NCBI GenBank assembly: GCA_021787655.1
Contig: JAJYLM010000012.1
Span: forward strand, 1 to 22,020
From: a bacterium
GTDB lineage: Bacteria; JAMCPX01
DNA: 22,020 bases
Reading direction: 5' to 3'
The notes beneath the pieces were generated by a model that saw nothing but the letters and a program-made list of their open reading frames with translations, was not told the DNA's origin and did no database searches. Positions 15,236 through 22,020 of the stretch are shown here, piece after piece. The stretch's first letter is position 1. Every line of letters starts with the position of its first letter. Made by a program: the position numbers and the translations under genes.

Positions 15236-15847
15236 TTAGGGAAGGTTTCCATCCGACGTGATCTCAGTGGACATGGGTTTATAAAAGCTGAAATCCTGGT
15301 TCCTGTAGCCGAGGTTGGGCCCGGGGTCACCCATGTATTCCAGGCCGAGGGTGCTGATCATGCCGATGTAAAACGGGCCCTTCAAAAACATATAAATCTG
15401 ATCGATCAATCCGAGCAGGGTTTCGCTGTTTTGCAGGACGGTCGTCCTCTGGGCGAGGTCAAGCTCGTACAGGGGCTTGCCATACTGCTTCTGTGCCTCT
15501 GCATTGAACAGCGGAAGCACGAGCGGAAACTCCTGGACCACACCATAGAACTTGTCGTACGCAAAATCCATGGTCCCCGCATCGACTGCGCCCGGGGCGC
15601 CGCTCGGATCCGACGTCCTTCCGGGAAGTACGGTGTCGCACAGGGCATACACGGTCTTCTCGTCTGCTGTCTGCGGGACCATATACGGGGACGTCTGGAC
15701 CCCGGTCTGGGGAACCGTACCGCAGCTGATCTGGTCCAGCAGCCCGAACACGGTTGCAGCAACCGACGCCCGTATTATCCACTTGAAAAAGTCCCGTCTG
15801 TTGAGATCCCGTTCTGCGATGCTTTCTGTTATTTTTATATTATCCAT
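15236..15847 (-). CDS. Tat-exported small subunit, gluconate 2-dehydrogenase subunit 3-like
   Basis: The 203-residue protein starts with a twin-arginine signal: NRRDFFKW with Arg17-Arg18, then a hydrophobic stretch to about residue 37 and ISCG (Cys42), which might be a lipobox-like site. The body resembles the gluconate 2-dehydrogenase subunit 3 family: ADEKTVYALCDTVLPG near the start, then a helical region and an aromatic C-terminal part (NQDFSFYKPM). In related FAD-dependent sugar dehydrogenases such a subunit carries the signalless flavoprotein through the Tat system and stabilises it. The ATG is one base after the GMC gene stop, so the two are surely co-translated. I infer periplasmic export of the pair. 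Confidence 0.82.
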   Translation of the reverse strand: MDNIKITESIAERDLNRRDFFKWIIRASVAATVFGLLDQISCGTVPQTGVQTSPYMVPQTADEKTVYALCDTVLPGRTSDPSGAPGAVDAGTMDFAYDKFYGVVQEFPLVLPLFNAEAQKQYGKPLYELDLAQRTTVLQNSETLLGLIDQIYMFLKGPFYIGMISTLGLEYMGDPGPNLGYRNQDFSFYKPMSTEITSDGNLP

Positions 15848-15848
15848 A

Positions 15849-17276
15849 TCACCAGTTCGTTACGATATACTGTGCTATGCGTTCTGCGTTTGCCGCAACG
15901 GTCGTTGATGGATTGACGCCAGTGCCGCAGGGCAGTGCGCTTGAATCCGAAACGAACAACCCCGGGTAGTTCCGGACCTGCCCGTTCCCGTCAGCCACAG
16001 AGCGTGCCGGATCGTCTCCCATCCTGCACGTACCGAGCATGTGATCGATGGAGTACATGTATCCCGATGGCATGGTCTGGAGGAGGTAGGCTTTGTTGGC
16101 GGTCGCAAGCGCCTGGATCGGCGCTATCTTGCTGCTGATGTACTGCGCGAGGTTCTGCGTCAGCGGGAAATGGACGGACGCAAGATTGTTGTTGTTCAGG
16201 TAGACCGATCCTTCGCCGGTCACCGGCCCCATAATGTTCGCGATGATCAGTTTCGAGGGGTACACGGAGTGCGCCCATTGCTTGAAACCGAGCCCCCAGC
16301 CCAGGTCCCCCTGCCGGTGGATATTCAGGGTGAATATCGATGCCGGCGATGTGCCTGCCTCGATGGTTATGCCGTAGTCTTTCCAGTAGGCATAGGTCAT
16401 GACCCCGGCGCTGTCCATGCCCTTATAGCATTCGATGGAAGGCAGTCCGTCCGGCAGCTCGATGCCGAAGCGTACACCGCCGTTGTTGTTGAAATTCTGT
16501 CCGACCTGGTCAGACAACTGCGGGAGGGACGGTTTCGATCGGAGAAGCAGTTCTGCCGAATACACGGTCCCTGCTGCAACAATCACGATGGTCCCCTGCA
16601 CGGACGACAGCGTATCGTCGGGACCCGTATACTCGATCGTGTAACCGGCTGCTGCGGGCAGGACCTGCATCGCCCTGCATCCTGTCCTGAACTCGACACC
16701 GGCCGCCTGCGCCTGCGGAATGTAATTGTGCATGAGTGATTGCTTCGCCCCATAGATACAGCCGGCTTCGCAGTAACCGCACTGCCTGCAGTTCACATAC
16801 GGGAACCGTGCACGATCACAGGTCAGGCCGACGTTGTCCAGCATCTTCGCGAACATCCCTCCGGTCTTTGAAACCTCGTTCCACGTGGCCTGCCGGATCT
16901 GCATCATGCCCTCCACCATATCGTAGTACGGATCAAGGACCTGTCTTGTCACGGCATCCGGCCAGACTTTGTAGCCGTTGTCATCGACGAACTGGAACGT
17001 TTCCGACGGCGATCTGTTCATCAGACCCGAGAACACGACCGACCCGCCCCCGAGCACCATGCCGGACCTGAAAAACGTCGCGTAATCATCGGACGTCGTT
17101 ATGCTGAGCAGATTGGAGAGGTATTTGAGATCCCAGGACTGTTTGAAGTCCTGTTCCGTGTAGACCCTGCCCTGTTCGAGCACAAGCACCTTTTTCCCTG
17201 CCTGGGCAAGTCTCAGGGCCGGAATCGATCCGCCGAACCCGGAACCTATAATGACAGCATCATATGTGGGAGGCAT
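15849..17276 (-). CDS. GMC-family FAD oxidoreductase with CX2CX2CX3C motif (dehydrogenase catalytic subunit)
   Basis: The 475-residue protein begins with an FAD-binding Rossmann motif, VIIGSGFGGSIPALRLAQAG (8-27), followed by LVLEQG. GMVLGGGSVVFSG (72-84) is the second flavin contact. The active-site pair of GMC enzymes is present as His412 in HMLGTCRMG and Asn455 in GVNPSTT. Cys163, 166, 169 and 173 (CRQCGYCEAGC) form a CX2CX2CX3C pattern; related sugar dehydrogenases use a Cys-rich stretch here for an Fe-S cluster that passes electrons on. It has no signal peptide of its own and should be exported with the Tat-signal subunit encoded next. The substrate, an alcohol, polyol, sugar or sterol, cannot be told from sequence. 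The start at 17276 lacks a clear ribosome site. Confidence 0.87.
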   Translation of the reverse strand: MPPTYDAVIIGSGFGGSIPALRLAQAGKKVLVLEQGRVYTEQDFKQSWDLKYLSNLLSITTSDDYATFFRSGMVLGGGSVVFSGLMNRSPSETFQFVDDNGYKVWPDAVTRQVLDPYYDMVEGMMQIRQATWNEVSKTGGMFAKMLDNVGLTCDRARFPYVNCRQCGYCEAGCIYGAKQSLMHNYIPQAQAAGVEFRTGCRAMQVLPAAAGYTIEYTGPDDTLSSVQGTIVIVAAGTVYSAELLLRSKPSLPQLSDQVGQNFNNNGGVRFGIELPDGLPSIECYKGMDSAGVMTYAYWKDYGITIEAGTSPASIFTLNIHRQGDLGWGLGFKQWAHSVYPSKLIIANIMGPVTGEGSVYLNNNNLASVHFPLTQNLAQYISSKIAPIQALATANKAYLLQTMPSGYMYSIDHMLGTCRMGDDPARSVADGNGQVRNYPGLFVSDSSALPCGTGVNPSTTVAANAERIAQYIVTNW

Positions 17277-17310
17277 AGTTTACATCACATATCCGTTGTA
17301 CATACTTCCA

Positions 17311-17346
17311 TTCGTAAACGCCGGTTCATTTTTTGTCAAGATTATA
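17311..17346 (-). promoter_or_regulatory. Candidate promoter for the GMC-Tat subunit-cytochrome operon
   Basis: A perfect TTGACA (17339-17334) is followed after 17 bases by TACGAA (17316-17311), a weak -10; transcription would start near 17304 with a leader of about 28 nt. A perfect TATAAT (17346-17341) lies just upstream but has no good -35. The 116-base gap and these boxes suggest this module starts its own transcription. Confidence 0.4.
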
Positions 17347-17352
17347 GTACCC

Positions 17353-17373
17353 GCCGGACAATGCAGAACCGGC
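17353..17373. repeat. Inverted repeat GCCGG...CCGGC after the FGGY kinase gene
   Basis: A 5-bp GC-only stem with an 11-base loop lies 20 bases after the kinase stop. It has no run of T after it on the minus strand, so it is not a standard intrinsic terminator. It may slow RNA polymerase or protect the 3' end, or be chance. Confidence 0.25.
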
Positions 17374-17392
17374 CGTGCCCGATGATTGGCGA

Positions 17393-18961
17393 TCAGCCAT
17401 TCAGACGGCGGTACATGGCCTTGTTGTTTTTATAGATGTTCAGGAACTCCCCGAACAGGCTGTCGTACAGCCCGCTGTTTTTCGGGTCCGGGCTGAACGT
17501 CCTGGTATACCGGATCAGTCCGGGAATATCGTCGAACGTAATGTTCCCGAGGGCCACGGCGGCGATGAACGCTGCACCGCGTGAATTTGCCTGGATGGGC
17601 TCATTGACCTGCCGTATGTTCCTCTGCAGCACGTCCGCAAAAATCTGGCACCAGACATCCGACTGTGCCCCTCCTCCCACGATATTGATGGTTTCAAACT
17701 TCCGGCCCGCAAACTTTTCGGTGTACCGGAGATTCCAGCGGGTGTTGAATGCGACGCCCTCGAAGAAAGCGCGCACAATGTCGCTGCTGTTCGTCGTGAC
17801 CGAGATATTGTACAAGCCGCCTCGCAGGGTCGTGGTATCGACCGGGCTCCTCTCTCCGTTCAACCACGGCGTGAACAGAACGCCGTTGCTCCCGGCAGGG
17901 ACGCACGCCGCAATGATGTCCATCTTGCGGTACGGATCGACGGGCGCAGGCGCCTGCTGCAGCTCATTCTTATAGAACATGATATTGTTGAGGAGGAACG
18001 GCAGGCTGCCGCCGGCGATGTCCTGCTCGTTGATACACTGGTATTTCCCGGGTATCGCAGAGGGGAGCGACGCTATGCTGTGGAACATATCGGTCTTCTT
18101 GAACGGCACGATGCACTCAATCCACGAAGATGTACCGATATACAGGTGCCCCTCGAAGTCCCGCACTGCACCGGAACCCACGAGTGCGGACTGGTGGTCC
18201 GGAGATCCGCACACGACCTTCACACCGGTCTTCAATCCGAGCGCTTCCGCAGCTTCCCTGCTCAGGGTCCCGACGATATCGGTTGCGCGGATGAGATCCG
18301 GCAGCTTCTCCCGCTCTATCTTCAGCCTGCCCATCAGCCCGTCATCGTAGTGTATCTGGTTGATGTCCCTGGTGTCGGTTATCCAGAACAGCATGACAGA
18401 ATCGTACGATGCAGCAAATTTTCCGGTCAGTCTCAGATTCAGGTAATCCTTGCTCCCAAGGAATTTATAGGTTTTTTCGTAGATTTCCGGATGCTGGTTC
18501 CGCACAAGGAGTACGTGTGCAATGTCGTCCTTGCCGGAAAGCTGGGGACCCCCGGCTGTTTTCCAAATCCAGGGCAGGATCTTGCCCAGCCCATATCCCT
18601 CGATGTTGACGATGCCCCTCATTGCTTCCTTGATATAGGGTGCTCCGCGCGAATCCATCCACGTTATGGCCCGCATCAATGCCCTGCCCTGTTTATCGAC
18701 CGGCACGGTCGTCGAGAACGTGCTGGACACTGCGACAGCGGCAATGTCATCGGGCTTCACCGTTCCCTGCGACATGATCCTTCTGGTGGCAGTGACGATA
18801 CCGTTCCACCAATCTTCTGTGTCCTGCTCCGCCCCGCCGCCGGGGAAAAGATACAGGGGCGTCGGCTCAAACGCCGTGTCAACGACCTCGCCGTGGACGG
18901 AGATGACCGCGACCTTGCAGCCTGATGTTCCGTGATCGATTGCTAAAATATATGGTTTCAT
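17393..18961 (-). CDS. FGGY-family carbohydrate kinase, xylulokinase-like
   Basis: The 522-residue protein has the FGGY sugar kinase layout: an N-terminal ATPase-fold domain opening with ILAIDHGTSGCKVAVI (5-20), the substrate-contact region GGGAEQDTEDWW (41-52), the catalytic Asp255 in CGSPDHQSALVGSGA, and a C-terminal domain with LFTPWLNGERSP and INIVGGGAQSDVW (phosphate/adenine contacts). It would phosphorylate a sugar, polyol or related compound with ATP in the cytoplasm. Substrate is not readable; xylulokinase-like is the closest general description. It starts 17 nt after the saccharopine-dehydrogenase-like gene without a good Shine-Dalgarno and probably shares its transcript. A role in using the product of the downstream GMC dehydrogenase is possible but unproven. 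Confidence 0.85.
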   Translation of the reverse strand: MKPYILAIDHGTSGCKVAVISVHGEVVDTAFEPTPLYLFPGGGAEQDTEDWWNGIVTATRRIMSQGTVKPDDIAAVAVSSTFSTTVPVDKQGRALMRAITWMDSRGAPYIKEAMRGIVNIEGYGLGKILPWIWKTAGGPQLSGKDDIAHVLLVRNQHPEIYEKTYKFLGSKDYLNLRLTGKFAASYDSVMLFWITDTRDINQIHYDDGLMGRLKIEREKLPDLIRATDIVGTLSREAAEALGLKTGVKVVCGSPDHQSALVGSGAVRDFEGHLYIGTSSWIECIVPFKKTDMFHSIASLPSAIPGKYQCINEQDIAGGSLPFLLNNIMFYKNELQQAPAPVDPYRKMDIIAACVPAGSNGVLFTPWLNGERSPVDTTTLRGGLYNISVTTNSSDIVRAFFEGVAFNTRWNLRYTEKFAGRKFETINIVGGGAQSDVWCQIFADVLQRNIRQVNEPIQANSRGAAFIAAVALGNITFDDIPGLIRYTRTFSPDPKNSGLYDSLFGEFLNIYKNNKAMYRRLNG

Positions 18962-18978
18962 GCGGCTGTGCGGATATA

Positions 18979-20214
18979 CTACATGTCGACCGTGGAGACA
19001 TTCCCGTTCTCGTCCACCTTTTCGATGAGAAATCCGCTGAAACTTCCGCCCCCTGCCTTTGCCTTATCCATGTCCATGATCTGCGGAAGCAGTCCCAGAA
19101 AATCCGCCGGATTGACTGCAGCCTCGGGCGGCAGAATGCCTTTCTTTGTTATCTTCCCCTGGTGCATCAGGATTGCTGCCATTGCCACGGGTATTCCCGT
19201 GCCTTCCCCGAGTGCCTGGCTCTGCGATGCCATGTGGAACCGGTACTCCCTGTACTTGCCTTCATGCGTGCCCTTAACGACGACCGACACGCATCCCCGC
19301 TGACGGCCGAAGTTTGTCTCTTTCAGGATGCGATTGCGCTGCCTGAGAATATACGCCACTGAGAAATCGTACGGGATGACCGTCCTGCCCCTGACATTGA
19401 CCGCTTCCTTGTCTGACAGCCCGAGCCTGCACATATCTCCGATGAGGTTATAGTATTCAATGGGAACCACGGATCCCTTGTTGGTTACCCGGTTCAGTTT
19501 GATATGCCGGGGTATGGTTACCTGCTCGGGATGCGGATACGGGAATATCGGGACCTCACCGAGGACCGGGAAGTTGAAGGTCTGGCGGAGCTTCATTCCG
19601 CTTTCCTCGAAGTATTTCACATACTGGAGCCTGCCATCGAGGTACATCGGTATATCGATGGTCATACAGTGGAAGCGGTGACCGATTACACCCTCGCCTT
19701 CGACAGGTTCACCGCCGTGCGCGTGAAATATATCGATAGAATCGGTCTCTGACAAAAACTGTTCTGACACGAGTTTTGCAATGATGTTCGTTACGCCCGG
19801 TGAACTGCCCATGCCGATGAGTGCAGTAATGCCGGCTTTTTCTGCCCGGTCGCTCATGCCGAGGATATCGAGCGTGACATCGACGTCATCGCAGACATCC
19901 ACGTAATTGATGCGCGACTTCATGACCGCACTCAGGATCGGTTTGACCGTGGTGTAGAAGGGTCCGACACAGTTGACAACGAGGTCGCTCCCTTTGATCG
20001 CCTTTTCCACACTGGACTTATCGAGTGCATCGAATTTTACCGCCGATACCCGCTTTCCCCGCAGTTTTGCCGCCGTCTCTTTCGCTTTCTTCAGGTTATA
20101 ATCGGCGATGACCACGTCTGAGAATTCCGGATGCCTGACGAGTGTCTTGACTGCGACACTCCCTACCGCGCCGCAGCCCCCGAGTACCGTTACCTTTGGC
20201 CCGTCTGATTTCAT
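18979..20214 (-). CDS. Saccharopine dehydrogenase-like NAD(P)-dependent oxidoreductase
   Basis: The 411-residue protein opens with a Rossmann loop, VTVLGGCGAVGSVAVKTL (8-25), followed by VVIADYNLKKAKE, the dinucleotide-binding pattern of the saccharopine / carboxynorspermidine dehydrogenase family. DLVVNCVGPF, INYVDVCDD and the family's GMGSSPGVTN segment follow. The length fits the family. No lysine or polyamine synthesis genes are nearby, so neither saccharopine nor carboxynorspermidine should be assumed as substrate. The ATG at 20214 has a strong GGAGG at 20223-20227. Its partner is the FGGY kinase 17 nt downstream. It lies behind a likely terminator, so it should have its own promoter, which I could not identify with confidence. 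Confidence 0.82.
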   Translation of the reverse strand: MKSDGPKVTVLGGCGAVGSVAVKTLVRHPEFSDVVIADYNLKKAKETAAKLRGKRVSAVKFDALDKSSVEKAIKGSDLVVNCVGPFYTTVKPILSAVMKSRINYVDVCDDVDVTLDILGMSDRAEKAGITALIGMGSSPGVTNIIAKLVSEQFLSETDSIDIFHAHGGEPVEGEGVIGHRFHCMTIDIPMYLDGRLQYVKYFEESGMKLRQTFNFPVLGEVPIFPYPHPEQVTIPRHIKLNRVTNKGSVVPIEYYNLIGDMCRLGLSDKEAVNVRGRTVIPYDFSVAYILRQRNRILKETNFGRQRGCVSVVVKGTHEGKYREYRFHMASQSQALGEGTGIPVAMAAILMHQGKITKKGILPPEAAVNPADFLGLLPQIMDMDKAKAGGGSFSGFLIEKVDENGNVSTVDM

Positions 20215-20281
20215 GAGTGAACCCTCCTTTTATCGCGTTTCTGCACTGTACCGAACCTGCCCGCTGCGCTGCACGCCGTCT

Positions 20282-20297
20282 CCGGAATTTCTTCCGG
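20282..20297. repeat. Hairpin in the leader of the saccharopine-dehydrogenase-like gene
   Basis: CCGGAA-TTTC-TTCCGG is a perfect 6-bp inverted repeat; on the minus-strand RNA the loop is GAAA, a stable GNRA-type tetraloop. It lies about 70 bases ahead of the start codon and has no T-run, so it is either a leader structure or part of the intergenic spacer. Confidence 0.35.
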
Positions 20298-20309
20298 GTT
20301 CCGGTGGAT

Positions 20310-20332
20310 AAAAAAGCTGTCCTGAAAAGGAC
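20310..20332 (-). terminator. Likely weak intrinsic terminator after the DUF2378-like gene
   Basis: Four bases after the TAG stop the minus strand reads GTCCT-TTTC-AGGAC, a 5-bp stem with a 4-base loop, then AGC and six T residues (20315-20310). The stem is short, so termination may be partial. Confidence 0.45.
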
Positions 20333-20336
20333 TCTT

Positions 20337-20897
20337 CTATGCGTTAAACGAAAAGTGCAGTTCTGTCAACGGGGCGCCGTCGCACTGGCACCTGATTATC
20401 TCCGATCGCACTTCTTTCAGACGCAGGGCGGTCAGGAAGAACTGTTCGACCCATCCCTGGACGTTCTTGATATGTGCCAAATCTATTTCCGGAAAATTCT
20501 TTATCACGTACGTTGCATCAGCATCGGTCATCTGGCTGATCTCTATCAGTCCTGTGTCGTAATAGCTGCTCCAGGCAACCATAACCCTCGAGAGCATGCT
20601 CTGAACGCTGCTGAAGTTTAGAAACATCTTGAACATGGATGCCAGATCGTGCTGTGCGGAAAGCCTACCCTGCTCGATACATGTGGAGAGGTCACCGGTG
20701 CCGATAATCTTGTCCAGCGAACGCAGGAGATCGGTATACAGCTGATACGGGTACCATGCTGTGACAAGGATATGTTCCTGCATATACTTCGCGGACTCCG
20801 GCGGCAGCGCATCGACGACCCTGGGTAAGACATCATGGTGGTTCTTTTTTATAAATTTTACCTGACCCAGAATTGCAACACCCTTGACCTGTGCCAT
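20337..20897 (-). CDS. DUF2378 / TIGR02265-like protein, probable small sensory or binding domain protein
   Basis: The 186-residue protein has no signal peptide or membrane helix. It resembles the TIGR02265/DUF2378 family first noted as a paralog set in Myxococcus xanthus: VKGVAILGQVKFIKKNH at the start, a DVLPRVVDALPPE segment, HILVTAWYPYQLYTDLLRSLD in the middle, and a C-terminal IIRCQCDGAPLTELHFSF with a CXC pair. The last part recalls the metal- or ligand-binding end of V4R / heme-NO-binding-like folds, an impression only. I chose ATG 20897 because of the strong GGAGG at 20902-20906. It appears to be a single-gene unit with a promoter just upstream and a terminator just after. Function unknown. 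Confidence 0.65.
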   Translation of the reverse strand: MAQVKGVAILGQVKFIKKNHHDVLPRVVDALPPESAKYMQEHILVTAWYPYQLYTDLLRSLDKIIGTGDLSTCIEQGRLSAQHDLASMFKMFLNFSSVQSMLSRVMVAWSSYYDTGLIEISQMTDADATYVIKNFPEIDLAHIKNVQGWVEQFFLTALRLKEVRSEIIRCQCDGAPLTELHFSFNA

Positions 20898-20920
20898 AGA
20901 ACCTCCTTTCCGCTTCACGC

Positions 20921-20948
20921 ATTTTACTACGTTTCGACGTCAAGTCAA
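20921..20948 (-). promoter_or_regulatory. Sigma-70-type promoter for the DUF2378-like gene
   Basis: TTGACT (20948-20943), a 16-base spacer and TAAAAT (20926-20921) make a good housekeeping-type promoter (five of six matches in each box). The predicted start near 20914 leaves a leader of about 17 nt that holds the GGAGG ribosome site. Confidence 0.55.
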
Positions 20949-20980
20949 TGCAAAAAACGCTAAGAGACGGCTGTCCGTGC

Positions 20981-21502
20981 TTACAGGCCGCTCTGTCGTT
21001 GTACGACACCGATGTAGTCGAGATGGCGGTACCTGCCGTCGTAGTCCATCCCGTAGCCAGCGTAAAACTGGTTTCCCGGCACATCGAAGCCGCTCTGGTC
21101 CAGCCGTACGGTGCAGGTATGGTTGTCCGGTTTATTCAGCAGAACGACCGTGATAACCTTGTCCGGCAGGAGAGACTGCACATAGCTCAGCGTACGCCCT
21201 GTATCGCAAATGTCATCGACCAGGAGCGTCGTCCTGCGGTAATCGATCTGTGCAAGCTTCGAGCGGTCGCTGTCATCAAGCAGCGGGGCATGTACCGAGG
21301 CGGTACCCGAGTAGGTATGGATCGTTACCGGGATCAGTGAAACCGCACCCTGCATTCTCGCAGCGAGCGCAGCAGCAAACCGCCTGCTCCCCTGTTCTAT
21401 AAAGATGATGTTGCAATCTCCGGTAACGTTGAGCGCACGGACGATTTCATCGCATCTCTTCTCGATGCGCTTGTGCCCGATGTAAGAAGGAATCGAATCC
21501 AT
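20981..21502 (-). CDS. Hypoxanthine phosphoribosyltransferase-like protein
   Basis: The 173-residue protein (ATG 21502) has the PRPP-binding loop TLLVDDICDTGRTL (92-105) and the C-terminal block typical of HPRT enzymes: GFDVPGNQFYAGYGMDYDGRYRHLDYIGVV (residues 138-167, compare VGYGLDY..RYRNLPYIGVL). HPRT joins a purine base to PRPP in salvage. The N-terminal half departs from the family: the pyrophosphate-loop motif usually written LKG reads IEQGSRR (35-41), and the usual SSYG stretch reads TYSGTAS. It may therefore act on another base or be a divergent salvage enzyme. It starts 10 nt after the radical SAM gene, with only a weak ribosome site, so the two are probably co-transcribed. Confidence 0.75.
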   Translation of the reverse strand: MDSIPSYIGHKRIEKRCDEIVRALNVTGDCNIIFIEQGSRRFAAALAARMQGAVSLIPVTIHTYSGTASVHAPLLDDSDRSKLAQIDYRRTTLLVDDICDTGRTLSYVQSLLPDKVITVVLLNKPDNHTCTVRLDQSGFDVPGNQFYAGYGMDYDGRYRHLDYIGVVQRQSGL

Positions 21503-21512
21503 ACACCGCGGG

Positions 21513-22020
21513 TCAGTAATCCCTTGACAGGGCAAAGTCCCGGAACGCCTTGACTGCCGTGCGGATATAGTCCGCACTGATGAGCACGTCCCTGTTGTTC
21601 CACAGGTTCGGGGGCCAGAAATACACCTCAAACCAGGAACGCTTGAACAAACGGTGCACCTGTTCCGGTGTAACGCCTTTCGGTGCATACAGAGGAAGCG
21701 GCGCACTACCCTTCATAAATTTGGTCCACACATCCGCAGATACTTCACCGTCCGATCGTGCCCGTTCAAAAAGTTCTGATCCGGGAAACGGCATCATCCG
21801 GCTGAACGAGGGGTAGTTGGCACCGAGGCTGCGGGCAAACCGGACCGTTTCCTTCATCTCCTCCAGGGTTTCGGTCGGGTGACCGAAGATAAAACAGGCC
21901 TGCGTTTTGATCCCATGCTGCTTGCACAGGGAAACAGCACTTCGTATTTGTTCGTTGGTTATTCTCTTCCGGTCAAGATACCGGATGCGCTCCGAGCCAG
22001 ACTCGACCCCGAACCCTATC
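21513..22020 (-). CDS. Radical SAM protein, C-terminal part (5' end outside window)
   Basis: Reading from the window edge in the open frame gives about 168 residues to the TGA at 21513. IGFGVESGSERIRYLD and GIKTQACFIFGHPTETLEEM are characteristic of the radical SAM core after the first few strands, as in B12-binding-domain / anaerobic magnesium-protoporphyrin cyclase-like (BchE-type) enzymes; then comes an SRMMPFPGSELFERA segment typical of that group. The CX3CX2C cluster motif and any N-terminal cobalamin-binding domain would lie beyond 22020, so the reaction cannot be named. The C-terminal part is rich in Trp and aromatic residues. It is followed by the phosphoribosyltransferase gene after 10 nt. 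Confidence 0.85.
   Translation of the reverse strand, partial: IGFGVESGSERIRYLDRKRITNEQIRSAVSLCKQHGIKTQACFIFGHPTETLEEMKETVRFARSLGANYPSFSRMMPFPGSELFERARSDGEVSADVWTKFMKGSAPLPLYAPKGVTPEQVHRLFKRSWFEVYFWPPNLWNNRDVLISADYIRTAVKAFRDFALSRDY

Noticed and set aside
15199..15330. Longer starts for the multiheme cytochrome (15252 or 15330)
   Set aside because: They would place an Arg/Pro-rich segment ahead of the lipoprotein signal peptide and overlap the previous gene; ATG 15198 has AGGA upstream and a correct signal peptide.
17355..17395. Sigma-54-like GGGCACGG...CTGC ahead of the GMC gene
   Set aside because: The spacing between GG and GC is 13 bases instead of the required 10.
20949..20980. Terminator after the phosphoribosyltransferase gene
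   Set aside because: A 4-bp ACGG/CCGT stem is followed by a T-run (TTTTTT) but eight bases away; too short and too far to call.

Overview
The window is 22 kb of chromosome-like DNA from a diderm (LPS-making) bacterium. Every gene I can support lies on the minus strand, so transcription runs from high to low coordinates. The lipid A / outer-membrane genes, the acetate uptake and activation genes, the multiheme cytochrome and the radical SAM gene together suggest an anaerobic or microaerobic Desulfobacterota- or Nitrospirota-like lineage. That placement is an inference from gene content; there is no rRNA or other phylogenetic marker here. I see no tRNA, rRNA, CRISPR array, insertion sequence or phage gene, and no gene-free stretch over 300 bases. 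The longest gap is 3601-3832 and it is rich in regulatory signals.

Layout in the direction of transcription. (1) 22020-20981: the 3' end of a radical SAM gene and an HPRT-like phosphoribosyltransferase, 10 nt apart. (2) 20897-20337: a DUF2378/TIGR02265-like protein with its own promoter and a likely weak terminator. (3) 20214-17393: a saccharopine-dehydrogenase-like oxidoreductase followed by an FGGY sugar kinase. (4) 17276-14278: a three-gene redox module made of a GMC flavoprotein with a CX2CX2CX3C motif, a Tat-signal small subunit, and a seven-heme lipoprotein cytochrome c. (5) 14176-3833: a tightly packed, mostly overlapping envelope operon, lolD-bamA-skp-lpxD-fabZ-lpxA-Gfo/Idh oxidoreductase-lpxB-msbA-DUF374 acyltransferase. 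(6) 3600-1: satP-acs-porin, an apparent acetate uptake and activation operon.

The envelope operon covers acylation of UDP-GlcNAc (LpxA, LpxD), supply of the hydroxyacyl-ACP pool (FabZ), disaccharide formation (LpxB), flipping (MsbA), a late acyltransferase candidate, and outer-membrane protein and lipoprotein delivery (BamA, Skp, LolD). No UDP-2,3-diacylglucosamine hydrolase (LpxH/LpxI) and no LolC/E partner is present. A Gfo/Idh oxidoreductase is translationally coupled between lpxA and lpxB, the position held by gnnA in species that make 3-amino lipid A, but there is no gnnB beside it.

The most notable regions are the redox module, which looks like an FAD-glucose-dehydrogenase-type complex whose usual cytochrome is replaced by a heptaheme lipoprotein, and the satP promoter region, which carries a good sigma-54 -24/-12 element with clustered GTAAC repeats about 90-130 bases upstream.
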